64,000 nucleotides of DNA from Climacium dendroides (GCA_950106755.1 OX467084.1:27965213-28029212), one strand, 5' to 3'; shown: positions 48,741 to 60,890, numbered from the stretch's first letter. Program-made: numbers and translations. The notes: generated by a model from the letters alone, not told the origin.

Positions 48741-49689
48741 TGTCTTAATAGAAGAGATATAAGTATGGGGTCGAGGGATATATTACAAGCACTTATATCA
48801 ATTTTTCAGCCAATGGCAAAGTGACATGTGTACCTCATTTCACATTTTTTTTTAAAGTTTGATGGCCATTGACAAATGATTGAATGCCATTTGTACTTGT
48901 TTCAATGTTTTTCTCTAAAATTCACATTTTCTCACTATCTACTCAAAAGACCACACATGTTTGAAAAGCACAATAATTGTAGCTAATATTCTAATATGAA
49001 GTAGTTGAAGCTAAGGATTGGAAGCATTTAGATGCATGTTAAGATCCTTAAACGGATATTTCATTAAAATGACAATATTCCACAACCTTGGCACTTTTAG
49101 GTTTAGATCATGTGGTCTGAAATGTAAATCAGTTCTAGATTTTAGACCATGTCGTTTGAAATCTATACTAGTCCTAGAAAATGAATGGAAAAATGGCGGA
49201 AGAATATCGCCATTTTAACAAAATATCCATTCTTAGTATTGTTGTAAAAAGGCTAATGGTGAATATTCAATTTGCTAAATGTGAGCTTAAAGAAACTAAG
49301 TTAATACATAACCATCGTGATTCATCTCTTGATTTGAAAGTTTTGTGAAGATGAATATTGAAAATTAACTTAGAAAAATAAACTCTGTATTGATTAATAA
49401 ACAAAAGTTTTAGATTGAGTAAGATTTATGACTATTTTGAAATTTGGTTTTCAGAATTGAATCATATTTAATAAATTACATCTTAAATATTAAAAAATTT
49501 AGATCATTTTTTTGCAATGGATTTATAATTGTAAAATGCTAAATGCAACTAGTAGTTTTTTTTTAATGTATTTAAAAAACAAACAAAACTTTGTTACTCT
49601 TTGAAAAAAGTGAGAAATTGTTGAAGGCTTTGGATTTTAGAGACATTGGAAAAAAATATAATAAATTTATAAAAAAATTTGAGGTATTA
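48741..49689. other. AT-rich intergenic DNA
   Basis: No gene. It contains one copy of MITE family M1 (listed) and otherwise featureless AT-rich sequence. Confidence 0.4.
49054..49228. mobile_element. MITE family M1, copy d
   Basis: 175 bp, from GGATATTTCATTAAAATGAC to CGCCATTTTAACAAAATATCC. The interior is shortened like copy c. The left flank is AC rather than AT; the right flank is AT. Confidence 0.65.
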
Positions 49690-49979
49690 AATTTTAATAT
49701 CTCAATTAATTTTTAGAATTATGAGTTATGAAGGTCTAAAGCCGAATAATATAGTTGAGCAAGGTGCAAAAAAATTCGTTTCCTTCATTTTAAACACAAA
49801 TATCTTGCAATCTACCTAGTCAAAGTTTGTGAAATTTTTGCCACACATTTTTATACTAGTCTTGTGTAAGATCCTATGGTTAGATATGCAAATTTTTTTT
49901 TTCAACTTTTTGCTCATTACTATAGAAATGGTAGTTTTAAGTGGTTTCTGATGGAAAAGAGGCCCTAGGACTTTAGGGA
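49690..49979 (-). mobile_element. TTAA-family element copy E (truncated)
   Basis: The right end GGACTTTAGGGA|TTAA is followed leftward by the family 5' region in reverse (…CTAACCATAGGATCTTA on minus, then AGATATTTGTGTTTAAAATG). It stops after about 290 bp. It is another empty-site comparison for copy B (GTGTTTAAAATG). Confidence 0.75.
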
Positions 49980-49983
49980 TTAA

Positions 49984-52012
49984 AGGAAAGAAAACATACA
50001 AAATCTTTGCAATTTTAATCCTGAATGGCCCAATCAATTTTTATTAATAATAATTATTGCCTAGCTTTGTCAATTTCTATCAAACAAAAATATTCCTTAT
50101 CCTATGACTTTGTGGCTCGTTGCATATTCTTTGTTGGATAATGATATAAATTTCATTTAAATTTGAAGTAGAATTTGATGTAAAGTTTATTATGGATGTC
50201 ATGCTTTCAATAGAGATATATTAAATGTAATAGATGATTTTATTATTATTAACTTGTTTTTATCACAATGTTCAATTCAATCAATGTTTGAAAGATGGAG
50301 AAATGACTAATACTTTACATAAGTTTGGGGGAGATAGGAGGCATAGCAATTCACTTGAGAGACATCAAGATGTAATAATTGCAAACTTAAAAGAACTTTT
50401 GAACTCATTTGAGTATAATAGTGCAAACTTTTTTCAAATCTTTTTCGAACTAAAGATAGTATAGAAATGTGGAAATTGAAGTTTCTTTTGCTTTCAATTC
50501 CAAAATCCCTGTTGCAATTCTTGAATTTCAAACCCCAACTCAAAAGCTACGGATGAAATTCATTCCAGTGCAACATGAACTAAGTGTCACCTTTGTCATT
50601 AACTTTCTCATCTACAGTATTATACATGTGTTATGACTTAATGTCATACATTATATAGTCATGTACTCGTGCATTGATGTACCATATTCATCCTCACACA
50701 ATATCATGGAGATTTTAGAAACATCTTGACTTTCAAATCCCATGTTATCAAGATTATGTTTCCTTTTGGAATGGAGTGTTGGGATGGGGTTGTTTTCCCC
50801 CAATGTTGTCAAAATTCTCCTACTCTACATGAGAATTAAGATTTTATATGAATTAAGACATTTTTGTCAAAATGTACCACATGTCATCTAGAATACGTGT
50901 ACCTCTCCCAATGAGACATGGAAATTCAACTTTAGGCACTTCCTTCCCGGTGGAAACTGACCGTGATGGCATGTACGGTACTAGGACTACACTATGTACT
51001 GGAACAGTATTTGATAGCTAAGAGGAAAAAGAATGCAAAGAATCTATTTTGACATATTGTAATGTTCCAGAATAAAACAAGCAGCTGCATTGTTTATGGT
51101 TATAACATTACATCGTGCTTGAATCCTCTGTCCTCCATGGACCTGCATGACCAGGAGCCAATAATTCAAAGCCTATTGGGCCCGCAGGCACTCACTTGCT
51201 GTCTGCATTGAGAGGAAAAAAAATCACTAAAAACTGTTGCAATTTGTTTCGGCATCTAGAAGTAGAAACATCCAATTCCATCCCTGTACCTAATCTTTGT
51301 TTCATAGAGTGCTTTTAAAGTGTCCCTAGAGTTTCATTCATGTGTCCTACACGTGTTTAATTTTGATTTGCTAACACACTTGAACGACACATATTAAACT
51401 TTGATTTGCCGACAATTGACTTTTGTGCAGTTCACATTTGGGGCACCTATGGGACAGTTCCAGTGGTTTAGAGACCCACCACTTTGAAAAATCATAAAAA
51501 ATATATATCACATGGAATTTTTTTTTTATATTCATGATTTTCTCTTGCTAATACTACAAAATATTAGTTTTAAGAAAATAGGCCTCCAACTATGTTGAAT
51601 TCCTTATTTTGACATTTTTGGGTGCCTTCACCTTAGATGGAGTTGTGTGGAGTATGCAAAACAAGGATATGATGCCTAAGTGTTACTTACTTTATCATGT
51701 AATTCATTCATTTGACAATTCAGTGTTTTAATTTAGTGTTTAGTGTTCATAATTGGATACTAATTTAGTGCAAGCCAAATGAACTATTTCAATTATACTA
51801 ATTTAGTTTTTTTGGGGTGGAAATTTAGTTGATAGTTAGTATTCATGTTGACATATCATATTGGTAACATTAGCAATGTTCTTGGCATTTAGTGTTATAG
51901 AGCTTGCAAACACTAAATTTCATTATTAGTTTAGAGCTATTAGTCTTCTATTGGATTAAAAAAAAATTCTTTTCTTTTCCTATGCTTGTTCACGGAGGTG
52001 AAAACTTGTCCC
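49984..52012. other. AT-rich intergenic DNA
   Basis: No gene. It includes the second copy of the ~90-bp repeat (50,995–51,083; partner 45,373–45,465) and repeat R2 copy 2 at 51,836–51,930 (partner 24,206–24,310). Confidence 0.4.
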
Positions 52013-52960
52013 CTATTTCAAACCCTTAATTTTGTATTCCACGATGTCTCTTTTCAGGGCCTCTAATTCAAAATATTCAAACTTCATCATCCTTGGACCT
52101 TTGTAAATAATTTTTTTTCCCTTGTGTTTTCTTCTTTCGTCTACATCAAAATTTGGAGCACCAACTTTTTGCTCTTCCCAATTTGCCACTACTGACCTTC
52201 GTAGTCCTCTACTCCTGTATGGGCCTCCGTGTACAGTATCCCTTTTGCAGAATGCCCATGTAAATGATTGCACGCAGCTCAAACTGAAGCATGGATATTT
52301 AAGCACGCAAATAGTGCTAATAATACAAGACGTATTCCAAGTGGGGATGAAAAAATAAAAATTACATCATAAAGTATAAAAAGAGGGGAGGGCGCAGGAA
52401 AAGGAAGAAAAAAGCGTAAAAGAACGACGACCGGAGAAGAAAAAGCACGAAGCAAGTCAAAGGCGGCCAAACGGCGCCCCTCAAACTCACGATGTTGACT
52501 TTGTCGAGGAGGGGACACCTGTGCAGCCATTATTGGCCTCCAGGGAATCGTGCCAGGGCCCCATTCACGGCAGTTCGAGTCCTGTTCTCCTGTGCAGCCA
52601 ATTTTGGGGTGCCCTTGGAAGAACGAGCATCTCCAGCCGGCCGGGGAATAACAGGCTTGAAATAACGAGGGAGTGATTTGGGGAGGAAATTTGCAGCCCA
52701 ACAGGCAGGCAAGCACGCAGAACGGGGTTGGCTCCGGCGTTTTTCCGGACCTGGCTTCCCGAATTGATCGCACACACGGCAAATCTGTTGATTTTGAAGG
52801 GCCAACGAAGGCCACACCGCTTCTTTTCCGCATCCAAGTGTTGTTCGCTAGGGTGTTTGCATTGGCTAGTACTCTTCAGAAATACGGAACTGCTCTCAAG
52901 AGACCACATGTGGATGCTATTGCATACCATTGTAGTAGTGACCAGTGGTTTCTAGGTTCC
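52013..52960. other. GC-rich island, unrecognised, possibly genic
   Basis: 52,400–52,960 is far richer in GC than its surroundings. On the minus strand an ATG at 52,533 opens MAAQVSPPRQSQH and reaches a donor-like CATC|GTGAGT. Further down, an open frame ends at 52,013 with a Lys-rich tail (GKKIIYKGPRMMKFEYF). The phases do not join simply and I recognise no family. It could be a small gene, a 5' exon or a gene fragment. Overlapping frames on both strands make coding status doubtful. Confidence 0.25.
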
Positions 52961-55900
52961 GTCCATTGGTTTTGGCCTTGTTTAGGCAAAAAAATCCACT
53001 AGAAGACAAGAAGGGAACATTAGTTGTCTTGCTGACCTCGATGAGCGGAAAAGGAGGATTTCAAATTTCACCAAAATCGATGAACAACAATCTTGAGGGA
53101 ATCAATATCTGGGGGGGATTTTTACTTGATTTCTCCTCCACCCACCGGGTCCACATGACAGTACAATTGCTACAATTGCAAGCTTTGACTCTGTAGCTCC
53201 TAAGCTAACTTTGCTTGCCCGGCTCATATGGTAGGAGGTCCTTAGTCTACAATTCACCAATGTCATAGGAGGAGGTGGTTGGAGATGCTCTTAGAGCAAC
53301 ATATACCTTGAAATATAAGCATGGAAGGGAGAAAATGGATAGAATCATCTTTACAAGTTCATTCATCCACATAATTCACTTATTATGAGAAACGGATATC
53401 CAAATAATTGCGAATCTAAGTATTCTTTAGAGAAGTACTTGGCAATTTCATCCATTCTTTTTAGAGTTGAAAAAGCCAAATGAATGTTTAAGTGAAGTAA
53501 TATTTTGGGAATAAGAGAGAACTTTTATGTAGAGTTAAACAATTAGGAAAAAAAAGTTTTATTAAAGTGAGAATTGCTTATTTGAGTTTTTTCATGATTT
53601 CACTTGTATGTGAATAGGAAAATTTACATTTTTAAGAATAGCTTTGCCTTATTGTCAAACTATAATGAAAAAGTTCATGTCCAAAGATAAAAATAAACTT
53701 CTAAAAGTTGGAAGGTTGTCTCCTAGACACTTTCCATTATCCAATTCCAACAATTCCAATTCTCCTCTCTCAATCATAGCATGTTTATATAGAAAATTGG
53801 AATTTCTTATGTTTTATCTACAAAGCTTGGCCAATTTTTGTACATGTAAGTCCACTCTAATTTGCCAAATTTTTTTTACAAGTCCAGTAGTAACCTTTTA
53901 ATTGAAGCGTGAGCAAATATTTGGAGCCGAACCTGGGTTTTTGGACCTGCACCCCAAGACTTCCTGGCCATGAAGCTAAGGTAGGTACACCCCAAACCAC
54001 CACTTTTTGCTATTGAGCCTATATCTATTATTAAACTAGTTAAATTTTCATATATTCTTGTTGGCAAGTGAAAGGAGGTTCCAACTCACCAGAGAATGGG
54101 ACATTTGGATACTATATGCAAAAGTTATTAAAGAACAAAGTTTGGTTCTAAAAGCATTTCTTCCACATAGATAGAGAACTAATTTTGGAGATGTACATAT
54201 AGTATAGATGGTGGTTTAAGGTCAATGACACATTTGGGTGTAACTACCTTAATCACCCTCCTTTATCAACCTGTGAATTAATTGCGACCAACTTCAACAT
54301 GCAGAAATGTTCGATAATAACTAATCTCCACAATGTTGTCCCAAGCAAGGCCGCAATTTGGATTTTGAAGGGTGGTTGCAAGAAAGAATGAACGATTTAG
54401 ATAGCATTTGGCACAATATTCATGATTTTTTGGGAAGTACTTTAAAATTTTAAAAATAATTTTACAAAAATATGAAAAATATGTACAATGTATACAACTT
54501 TAAGAAGAAGGTACCCTTGGAAGGAAAAACTTAAAACATTTCTAAGTAAGAGAACTAGAAAAGTGCAAAATCTCAAGAAAATAGGTACTTTAACGGTTTA
54601 ATATGTAAAAAATGAGGAAAATAATTTTTGAAGAAATTAAATTTTTTTCCATTTGGGAGAAATTTATGATGAAGATATTTAATCAAAAAAATAATCTCAA
54701 AACCATCTTCAATGTTCAAAAGTGCTTGTACAAGGGAACCCTTTAGCACACATATGGAAGACATAAAATAATATATTTTTTAAAGTTATCTTTAGAAAGA
54801 ACATGCTCATGTAGTGTGGAAATAGCCCACAAAAATTTCAAATTTATATCATTATTTTTGAATAGTCCATAATACTAAAAAAAACTTAAACCGCAAAGTG
54901 TGATAAATTAACTAAATTGAAATTTAATTATTTTTTTTTCAGTTTTCTTGTAAAAATAAGGAATCTCATTACTTCCAAGTTATCCATTTTTAGTAAAAAT
55001 TTAAAGTACATCAACTTCATTTTCCAAAAGTTATGGCTGATGACAACTCTTGCACTCTAATTGTGATATAAAATAGGATCAGTCTTTCTTGCAATCGCCC
55101 TAAAACACATTTTCCATAAGCAACATAATTTTTTCTTTGTTGCTAACCAACCTTTGAATTGTTGTTACATCAATAGTGTCATTAAGAGGAGGTGCACAAG
55201 TGATAGAAAGTCACTACCCTTATAAACCTTCCATTGATCCAATTGATATCACAATTGAGATTATCATTAGGTAGATCCAACGTATTAACAAATCAAGTCA
55301 CAAGTATAATTATTGGAGTTCAATGATATGTGCTAGAATATCAAATCGGCCTTACCGTAAGTTAACATCACTCACTAGCATTGAGGAAACTGTCTATTTC
55401 TACAAGATGCATACAAAATCAACGAAGAGGCAACAATTTTTTGGCATCCAATAATCTATATATTAATAAAAAAACAAACTGAATTGATATATTTACAGAG
55501 GCATGTTGAATTTAAAGATATCCTAAATCTAAATTCCGAAGGCAATGAGAGTTTGTGCATTCACTATGTTGTTGACTTTAGAAGACATTGCCCGTATATC
55601 AATTCTCACCCATTAATTCCTGCATCCTCAAAGTTGGAGCTAAATTCTTGACAATGGGACTGTGGACCTTGAGACTTGATGAGCAGAAATTGCTATAGAC
55701 CTACCTAAATTTGCTTGTGCCCTTACTCTCATCATATAGTTTTAAGTAGCCAATAATGCTAAATAGGGATCTAGAAGGGGTGGCCAAGCGAGGGGATAAC
55801 TTTGCATAAGGTTAAGCATACGAGAGATAAATGGGTATTACCTCTAGCACCATAGCTTAAACAATTGTTACTCTCTTAAAAAATTAATAATTCTCTATGA

Positions 55901-56109
55901 GAATGAGCTTCTTCCTTGTGGTGGAGCATACAACCACCCTTGTCCATTTAGAAGGGCTCTTGAGATCTAACAGAGTTTGGGATATATAGTTCATGGGTGG
56001 TAGCTTAGCTAGTGGTCCAAGGTAGCCATCATATTAATTGTAGAAGCAAATTGGAGCAGATAATGGCAAATTTTCAACAAGCCCCTCAAGAATCAATTCC
56101 CACATGTTG
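52961..56109. other. AT-rich intergenic DNA
   Basis: No supported gene. A SINE-like remnant lies at 53,920–53,990 (listed). At about 55,405–55,423 the phrase TTTCTACAAGATGCATACA repeats the intron–exon edge of the WRKY pseudogene at 56,219–56,237, a possible second scrap of that duplication. Confidence 0.4.
53920..53990 (-). mobile_element. SINE-like tRNA-derived head
   Basis: On the minus strand TAGCTTCATGG (53,978–53,968) fits an A box and GGTTCGGCTCC (53,933–53,923) a B box, about 45 bases apart, with a GC content unlike the surroundings. A full tRNA cloverleaf is not formed (no proper T-stem or acceptor). Best read as a tRNA-derived SINE head; no poly(A) end was located. Confidence 0.4.
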
Positions 56110-56530
56110 AGATTTGGACTCTTGTCATCATATGTTGAGAGCACGTTGTGTGGATTCTCAGTGCAACTCTCTACTTGCTTTCTACCCGACCAATTTGGAG
56201 TTGTGCATAGGTAGTAGTTTCTACAAGATGCATACACTACTTATATGGATTAGAATTCATTTCAAAGTATTCAAAGAACAAACAATATTGAATGTTGTTT
56301 GAGAATGCAAAATAAAACATTGACTAACTACAATAGTATTTAAAGACAAGAATTACAAGTTTGTAAAACATACCTCACATGATCACTATTTTTCACAGGC
56401 TTTTGGCCATACTTGCGCTATTTGTACCCATCATCTATTCATAATGTCCACATCAACTGTAGTTTTGATAGTGTATTGCAGCAATTTGTCTGGGTTGGAA
56501 ACCCTCTTTCTGAGATGCTTGCCCTACCTA
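56110..56530 (-). pseudogene. WRKY pseudogene retaining the R-type intron
   Basis: It matches exons 2 and 3 of the WRKY gene at 34.2–36.5 kb. The exon-2-like part (~56,530–56,374) reads QYTIKTTVDVDIMN, then after a frameshift [15 protein letters not shown]: the Trp codon of WRKY is TAG (56,418–56,420). The donor survives (AG|GTATG). A 153-bp intron (610 bp in the intact gene) ends TTGTAG. The exon-3-like part from 56,220 reads NYYLCTTPNWSGRKQVES, with the second zinc Cys changed to Trp, and the HTH ligands are gone. Because an intron is kept, it arose by DNA duplication, not retroposition. The N- and C-terminal regions are not recognisable. Confidence 0.88.
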
Positions 56531-56870
56531 CTGTTGTTCCTAAATATCTTCCACATGATAAAAAATTCAATTCTTTTTAGTTTGACATTGCATGATCTAA
56601 AAATTATAATCTCTAGAGTTTGTTGATGAATGGTGTATGTGACAAGAATTAAAAAGGAAGGCATTTTCATTTAGTTGGTGGAATTCCTTGGAATTTCTGT
56701 AAACCTAAGTTACAAAGTATTGAGCAAAACTTTTGACAGAGGCTTAAACATTGAATGTTTCAGTTGGGTTCTTTGCTCAACTCCACCAAATTGATTTCTT
56801 ACAGCTTTGATGATCCTCTTTTGATATTTCCTCTTTCCAGATGAGCTACATATAAAAATATCCACAAAAT

Positions 56871-57101
56871 CACTACTATACAAAATAGTGAAATTAGGTT
56901 GCCTTACTCAGGAAAGTTACCTCATGACTCATCACTTGTCCAGATGGAGGTACAAGCAATTCTCTATACCCAAGCCATGAACCAGTGCACAACACACGTG
57001 GTTCCTACATTACTGCATCCTTCTACAGTAGCTGTACAGTGTGGAATGTTGGGAAATTAGTGAGGGACAACCTAATTTCACTATTTTGTGTAGTACTAGT
57101 G
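56871..57101. mobile_element. CACTA-like MITE beside the WRKY pseudogene
   Basis: 231 bp with ends CACTACTATACAAAATAGTG and (inverted) CACTAGTACTACACAAAATA. A perfect 22-bp inverted repeat core (ACAAAATAGTGAAATTAGG plus TTG, 56,879–56,900 and 57,068–57,089) lies just inside. The 3-bp flanks do not match (AAT, ACC), so the insertion is old or the ends are slightly misplaced. Confidence 0.6.
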
Positions 57102-57874
57102 ACCATGATTTGATCATCCCAGATTTCTATACCCAAAGATGGTGAAATTGTTTCAAAGTTCTTCGAGGTACCAGAATCCTAACCACATAGTCAAATCTGA
57201 AAGTCCAAGAGACCATAGCAAGTCATCCAACTCAAAACAATGCTTTGTCAGGAAGGAGTTGGACCCATTGTGCTAAAATCTCTGGGGAGTCTTACAAATG
57301 ATCCATGTACAGCAATTCAACTATTGGGTGTCAGTGATTGCTTGCTTCGGTCGCTTCTTGAATTCCGCCTAACATAGGTGGCTCAAAATCCGCCCCTCTT
57401 CTTCAGACCGTCCTGTAGGTAGCAGTGTTTTTTTGGGAACAGTAGAGGCTTGCATGCCCTCACATTAGTGGCGCATTTATGGAGGGATTAGTTCAGATAG
57501 GCTAAAATTGTCTGACAACAACGACAAATCACCAGGAAAAAAAACCCACCTTGGTAGGTAGTTGTAGAATGGATGTGAGGTGATTCTTGAATGGACCTCT
57601 TTGGTCCGTTAATGAATTCAAGAAAAATTGTTTTTTTATTGCAAGAGCCAATCATTGGCTTTGCTTTCTGCACATTTCTTTATAAGTCACAAGGGGACGG
57701 ATTTTGGGACACCTATGGTCACAAATAGGTGCCTATGACCTGAATCTTTTAAAATTTATAAGTAATTAAAAAATGCTTGGAAAAATACAAAACTACTTGT
57801 GTTGTTCTAAAAAATGAGCTAAAAATAATTTTGTCCATGGAAACTTGTGAAAAAGGCGAATCAGCCCTTAAAAG
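57102..57874. other. Intergenic DNA
   Basis: Less AT-rich than average up to about 57,450. No coding frame or repeat partner was recognised. It lies upstream (minus orientation) of the WRKY pseudogene and could hold eroded 5' parts of it, but no alignment is convincing. Confidence 0.35.
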
Positions 57875-59705
57875 GTTGCTTTTAGAGCCTCCTACTTTAC
57901 CATGTTCAATTTGTCTAGCCTAAGCACTAGCCTAAGCATGCTCTGCTAATGAAGTGAATCCTACTTTCAAAGATACTCACAAGTTCTTTTGAGTGGAAGT
58001 GCTAATACTACTACAACTATTGTGCAAATCCAACGTTGTCGCATTGCAAATGTTTACATTATAATATAAAAAATAAAAAATAAAAATTATTTCATTGGAT
58101 TTTGATTATAATAATACCAAAAAAAAGATGACAACACTTTAAGTGATTTGAAGATGATGCCTTCTTACTAACCTGTGCATGCCATCTATTACAAGAAGAA
58201 AACCATCTAAGAGCCTCATTAGTTTAAGGTAATGTTTTCAAATTATAAAATTTTATTGTTATTGAAATTAGTTTCATTTTTCACTTTCTTAAGTTTCAAT
58301 ATGTTGAATTGGAGGATTTTTTGGAGTTTCAAGGTGAATAACCTCAACCAAAGCAAGAGCTTCAATTTTTTTTATTAGAATTGCTAGATTGACCTTGTTT
58401 GTTGCTAGATGTTGTACTGCCATGAGAATGTTTATAAAAAAAGTAGGGCCTTCTCAATTGCCAAAACAACCTCACATAAAGAAATAGTGGCATAGAAATC
58501 TTTAACATAATGTTTGAGTTTTGGTGATCTTGTTGCAAATTGGATGTGTCGAGTTTGGTAGTTGATAAGAGACATTTAAAGGATGTTTTGAAGGTCTCAA
58601 CAATGAATAATATTATTGTATGGTAAAACTTATTGAAGGAAGTCGTAATCACCAACGTTGATTAAAAAGGCCATTCAATCCTTTGACTAAGACGGACAAT
58701 ACATAGTATATAGTTATTACTATTAAATGTATCCTCAAGTTCTTGTAAATAGAACAATGTTTCTTTTAAAAATCTATTTTTTTACCTTTAGTAGACAATT
58801 GTTAGAGCCTAAGTCTTTATTTCCATACTTGAAGTAATTTTTCTAATTTTATTTTATGTGTATGAAGTTGTAAAAAAGAAAAATAAAGATAGTTTACCTT
58901 CTAATTGAACTTGGGAATCATAAGTCTTCTAGATAAGAATAAGAAGTTGTACGGTCAATAATAATGGCTAATAATTGTTAAAATAGCCACATAGTCAAGA
59001 AAAAACATGAAAATCTCCAATCACACATACTTACCTAAAATTACTACGTTGTTAAATTTAATAGATTGGTCCTTTAGAAGTTAAAAGGTTAACAACTAAA
59101 ATCCTTTTGTAAAGATGGAATGTATAACTAAAGCTTTTAAGCTTGAATATATCATGGCTAGAGGAAAGTCATAACACAAAATATTTGTTTTTACAAGTTT
59201 TTGTTTATTTTCCATCCCTACATACACTTAATCATTCATAATGATATACAATAATTATAAGGCATTTAGTGACCATGCTAGTCACATCCTTAACAAATAA
59301 ACAAAATTGCCTTTTCAACATACTTGTATAAACCTCATCTATTTTGAGTTGCTCTACAAAAGTCAATCTTCAAAACAATCTTAATCCAGCCATTGAATGT
59401 CATTACTCATCAAGTTTAAGTGTATGAAATTTAATATCATCCTAAAATCCTTTATGTTAATTTTATTTGTATATTATATTAATTTTATGATCATTTGTAT
59501 TTTTTTAAATATTAAAAAATATTTGTTTATAATTTCTTTTAAGATTGCAATGTTTTTGAAGTTTCAAATTTTACAAAGTTACTAAAATTTCAAATAATGC
59601 AAAAATCATTCAAAGTCATATGAAATAGGAATGGGTTAACTTTGTATCTAGTGTAAAATGAAGTGTAGTATGAAGTTAAATTAGGTAGGAGGCTCTAAAA
59701 GCAAC
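57875..59705. mobile_element. ~1.83-kb element with inverted GTTGCTTTTAGAGCCTCCTA ends
   Basis: The left end GTTGCTTTTAGAGCCTCCTA (from 57,875) and the right end TAGGAGGCTCTAAAAGCAAC (to 59,705) are perfect inverse complements of 20 bp. The interior is AT-rich with no recognisable transposase and no clear target duplication. It is the right size for a degraded non-autonomous DNA transposon, but could be two independent repeats in opposite orientation. Confidence 0.45.
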
Positions 59706-60640
59706 TCTAAATGTATACATGCTTCATTCAAAAGTACCACTTGTCTTCAAAAGCGACCATTGGAAGTTGACCATTTTGTTTTAATGCATCTATTTAAACT
59801 CTAAATGGACAATCTCACTGACCAAGGTACCTTGCCAAAATTAATCTAATTTTAAACCAACATGTGCATTTTTCATTTCTACACATGAAAGTTGTCCACT
59901 GACCACTTTTTGACCTATTAAGCGTCCTTCCAAAGTTAAAGGGAGTCAAGGGGACATAAATAAATGTCCTACATTTTCAATTTTGAAAACTCGTAAAATA
60001 TTGTGAGAGTATGAAAATATTAGGAAAAAAAAATCGAGTTGATTTTTAGTTGAGTAGATTAACAATCTTAACAAAGAAAAAATTATCATCATTTTTTTCC
60101 ATGCACTTAGCAAGGACAATGGAAGTGTCAAATTTTTTTGGTGCTTCTAATGTGGGCTATAGTAAACTTGCCAATCACCGCACAAACAAAATTCAAATCT
60201 TTCTCCACATAAACATAGAGACTTGCATGTTTCAAAATTTGATGTGATTATTAAATGTCACATTAAGATTCACCTTTGAAAAACAAAATGCAAAAAACTC
60301 TCTTCCTATAAATTTTATTGCAATTTAAAGGCAATGCACTTGAAATCTAATCGAAAATTCCTTGTAAATCTTCACCACACATCGTTTAGTCATTGAATGG
60401 TGATACAAAATTTTGTTCTCATCACAATTGAATTGGTAGTTGAATTGTGCAATTATTGTGCAGTAATTGGCAACAATTGTTGTGTGGTTCTTGGATGTGT
60501 GCGATGAATGACTGGTTTACTCTAAGTTACTACCTGGTTGGAATTAGGTCATCTAGTGCTCTGTATATGATAAGGTATGTATATACTACAATGCGTATAC
60601 ATATACGTATACTTCTCGTAAGGATGCGCCATGCAGGAAT
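59706..60640. other. AT-rich intergenic DNA
   Basis: No gene or clear repeat is visible. About 60,560–60,620 is a run of alternating TATAC/GTATA words. Confidence 0.4.
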
Positions 60641-60649
60641 CGCGTTCAT

Positions 60650-60890
60650 GATTGACAAAAGCCCCAAGGCGAGGCCCCAGACTGCCACCTGTCAGTGACC
60701 GTTGACTCCATGCCCATGCACGCCCATGCACAGCTCAATCAATTGACCTCGTTATCGACACCTGCCCATCACTCAGGCGTACAGCAAGGATGTTGACTTG
60801 AGAAGTGGCAGTGTTCCGGATATTTTTGAACCAGCGAGGTTTGACCAGCGATTCTGCGGAAAGGCCCACCGGCATTTCGAAAGTCAAAAC
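60650..60890. promoter_or_regulatory. W-box cluster with RY motifs
   Basis: Six TTGAC cores in 240 bp: TTGACA 60,652; TTGACT 60,702; TTGACC 60,743; TTGACT 60,793; TTGACC 60,841; and AGTCAA 60,882 (minus). Two CATGCA (RY) motifs lie at 60,715 and 60,725. The stretch is GC-rich amid AT-rich DNA and looks like a promoter, but no gene is recognisable on either side. It may be an orphan or relic promoter, or part of a transposon. Binding is inferred from the known WRKY (TTGACY) and B3 (CATGCA) sites. Confidence 0.4.

Noticed and set aside
48509..48824. ORFs rich in Phe/Cys/Val or Lys/Asn/Thr
   Set aside because: They translate the (AAAAC)n/(AAAC)n tail of repeat R3.
52525..52600. A tRNA gene around GTTCGAGTCCTG
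   Set aside because: The T-stem does not pair, no D- or anticodon arm can be drawn, and flanking acceptor strands do not match.
56905..56935. Exon 1 end of the WRKY pseudogene (GGACAAGTGATGAG resembling GGCACAAGTCGTGAG)
   Set aside because: The stretch lies inside the CACTA-like MITE at 56,871–57,101, so the likeness is chance.
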